Shown here: positions 7,172 through 7,432 of the stretch, in pieces
Layout of the letters: each line of letters opens with the position of its first letter
Numbering within the stretch: the stretch's first letter is position 1
NCBI GenBank assembly: GCA_030539815.1
Contig: JAUNXM010000098.1
Span: forward strand, 1 to 7,432
Direction: 5' to 3'
Source: Methanobacterium sp.
GTDB taxonomy: Archaea; Methanobacteriota; Methanobacteria; Methanobacteriales; Methanobacteriaceae
Length of the DNA: 7,432 nt
Program-made: the position numbers and the translations under genes
Notes under the pieces: model-generated
Databases searched by the model: none
The model's input: only the letters and a program-made list of their open reading frames with translations
What the model was told of the DNA's origin: nothing

Positions 7172-7193
7172 TGAGTTTAAACTCAATATATTG
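7172..7193 (-). promoter_or_regulatory. Probable promoter and operator of the NYN-PLP unit
   Basis: On the minus strand, caatatattg (7193-7184) is a TATA-like element about 56-65 bases before the ATG at 7128, predicting a start near 7160 and a 30-nt leader. Overlapping its downstream edge is a perfect 14-bp palindrome, tgagtttaaactca (7172-7185), between TATA box and start site. In archaea this is where repressors commonly bind to block polymerase. Both the start site and the regulation are inferred. Confidence 0.45.
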
Positions 7194-7195
7194 AC

Positions 7196-7230
7196 TCCAA
7201 TGAAGGCATCACAATCCAATGAAGGCATCA
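7196..7230. repeat. 16-bp direct repeat upstream of the NYN promoter
   Basis: The sequence tccaatgaaggcatca occurs at 7196-7211 and, identically, at 7215-7230, a 19-bp period. It lies directly upstream of the TATA-like box at 7184-7193 in the NYN direction, a common place for activator sites in archaea. Identity of the copies is seen directly; binding is inference. Confidence 0.85.
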
Positions 7231-7291
7231 TAAAAAACCATTTATCTTTACAAATATTTGAGTATTATCTAAAGTCAATAATGTACCACCA

Positions 7292-7307
7292 TTAGGTCAA
7301 GACCTAA
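7292..7307. repeat. Perfect inverted repeat, 7-bp arms
   Basis: The sequence ttaggtc-aa-gacctaa is a perfect inverted repeat with a 2-base spacer, typical of a dimeric protein site. Its right arm overlaps the 10-base motif ctaaagtcaa at 7304-7313, which also occurs at 7269-7278, 35 bp away. It lies about 80 bases before the forward TATA box at 7388, so it may serve the gene to the right. Confidence 0.6.
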
Positions 7308-7387
7308 AGTCAACCCTTTAAAATGCAATCAGACTGTTTATTTTTACCATCTTATTTAGATTAGTTATATATCTATGAATTTTTACC

Positions 7388-7395
7388 TATATAAA
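7388..7395 (+). promoter_or_regulatory. TATA box pointing out of the window
   Basis: The sequence tatataaa is a close match to the archaeal box A on the plus strand and predicts a start near 7418. No start codon with a ribosome site follows before the window ends, so it may drive a gene or RNA beyond 7432. A second AT-rich candidate, ttatatat, lies at 7365-7372. Confidence 0.4.
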
Positions 7396-7432
7396 CTTTG
7401 CAAAAATAATTTTCCCGGCTTTAAATTCTTCC

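Larger units (their letters stand above)
7129..7432. other. Gene-free 304-bp regulatory region at the right edge
   Basis: No convincing gene is seen on either strand. The part nearest the NYN gene holds its ribosome site, a palindrome, a TATA-like box and a 16-bp direct repeat. The middle holds the palindrome caaatatttg (7251-7260) and an inverted repeat at 7292-7307. The far end is very AT-rich with a TATA box on the plus strand. It is probably an intergenic region between divergent transcription units, the rightward one lying outside the window. Confidence 0.6.

Noticed and set aside
7200..7295. Short plus-strand reading frame of 31 codons (begins MKASQSNEGI)
   Set aside because: It has no ribosome site, runs through the 16-bp direct repeat in two different frames, and lies in a region better explained as a promoter.

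Overview
The window looks like chromosomal DNA of a methanogenic archaeon of the order Methanobacteriales, most likely Methanobacterium or a close relative. The main reasons are a stand-alone biotin carboxylase subunit of two-subunit pyruvate carboxylase followed by a biotin protein ligase (an order known from Methanothermobacter), an archaeal RtcA, an MJ0158-family PLP enzyme and an archaeal NYN-domain protein. The control signals are also archaeal: TATA-like boxes, GGAGG/GGTG ribosome sites and oligo-T runs instead of hairpin terminators. Genus and species cannot be fixed by reading alone.

Layout, left to right. Positions 1-190 are a leader with a 19-bp repeat at the very edge and a probable promoter. 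Next come pycA (191-1678) and birA (1788-2762) on the plus strand, ending in an oligo-T run. A separate promoter then serves a secreted or membrane-anchored PIG-L-type zinc deacetylase (2899-4260, plus). It converges, with only 16 bp between stops, on rtcA (minus, 5305 down to 4277). Upstream of rtcA, a 27-bp imperfect duplication carries two T-runs that probably end the last transcription unit. That unit is a tightly coupled pair on the minus strand: an NYN-domain protein (7128 to 6631) and an MJ0158-family PLP enzyme (6629 to 5472). The final 304 bases hold no convincing gene but are rich in palindromes and repeats that fit a controlled promoter for the pair, plus a forward TATA box pointing out of the window.

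How the genes work together. PycA and BirA belong to one process: BirA attaches biotin to the PycB subunit (not present here) and PycA carboxylates that biotin, so that pyruvate becomes oxaloacetate for biosynthesis. RtcA acts on RNA ends, and the NYN domain is a PIN-like RNase fold. The PLP enzyme is a SelA-like protein of unsolved function. The right half may therefore be an RNA-linked cluster, but only the NYN-PLP coupling is directly visible. The most promising lead is that pair together with its dense regulatory region.
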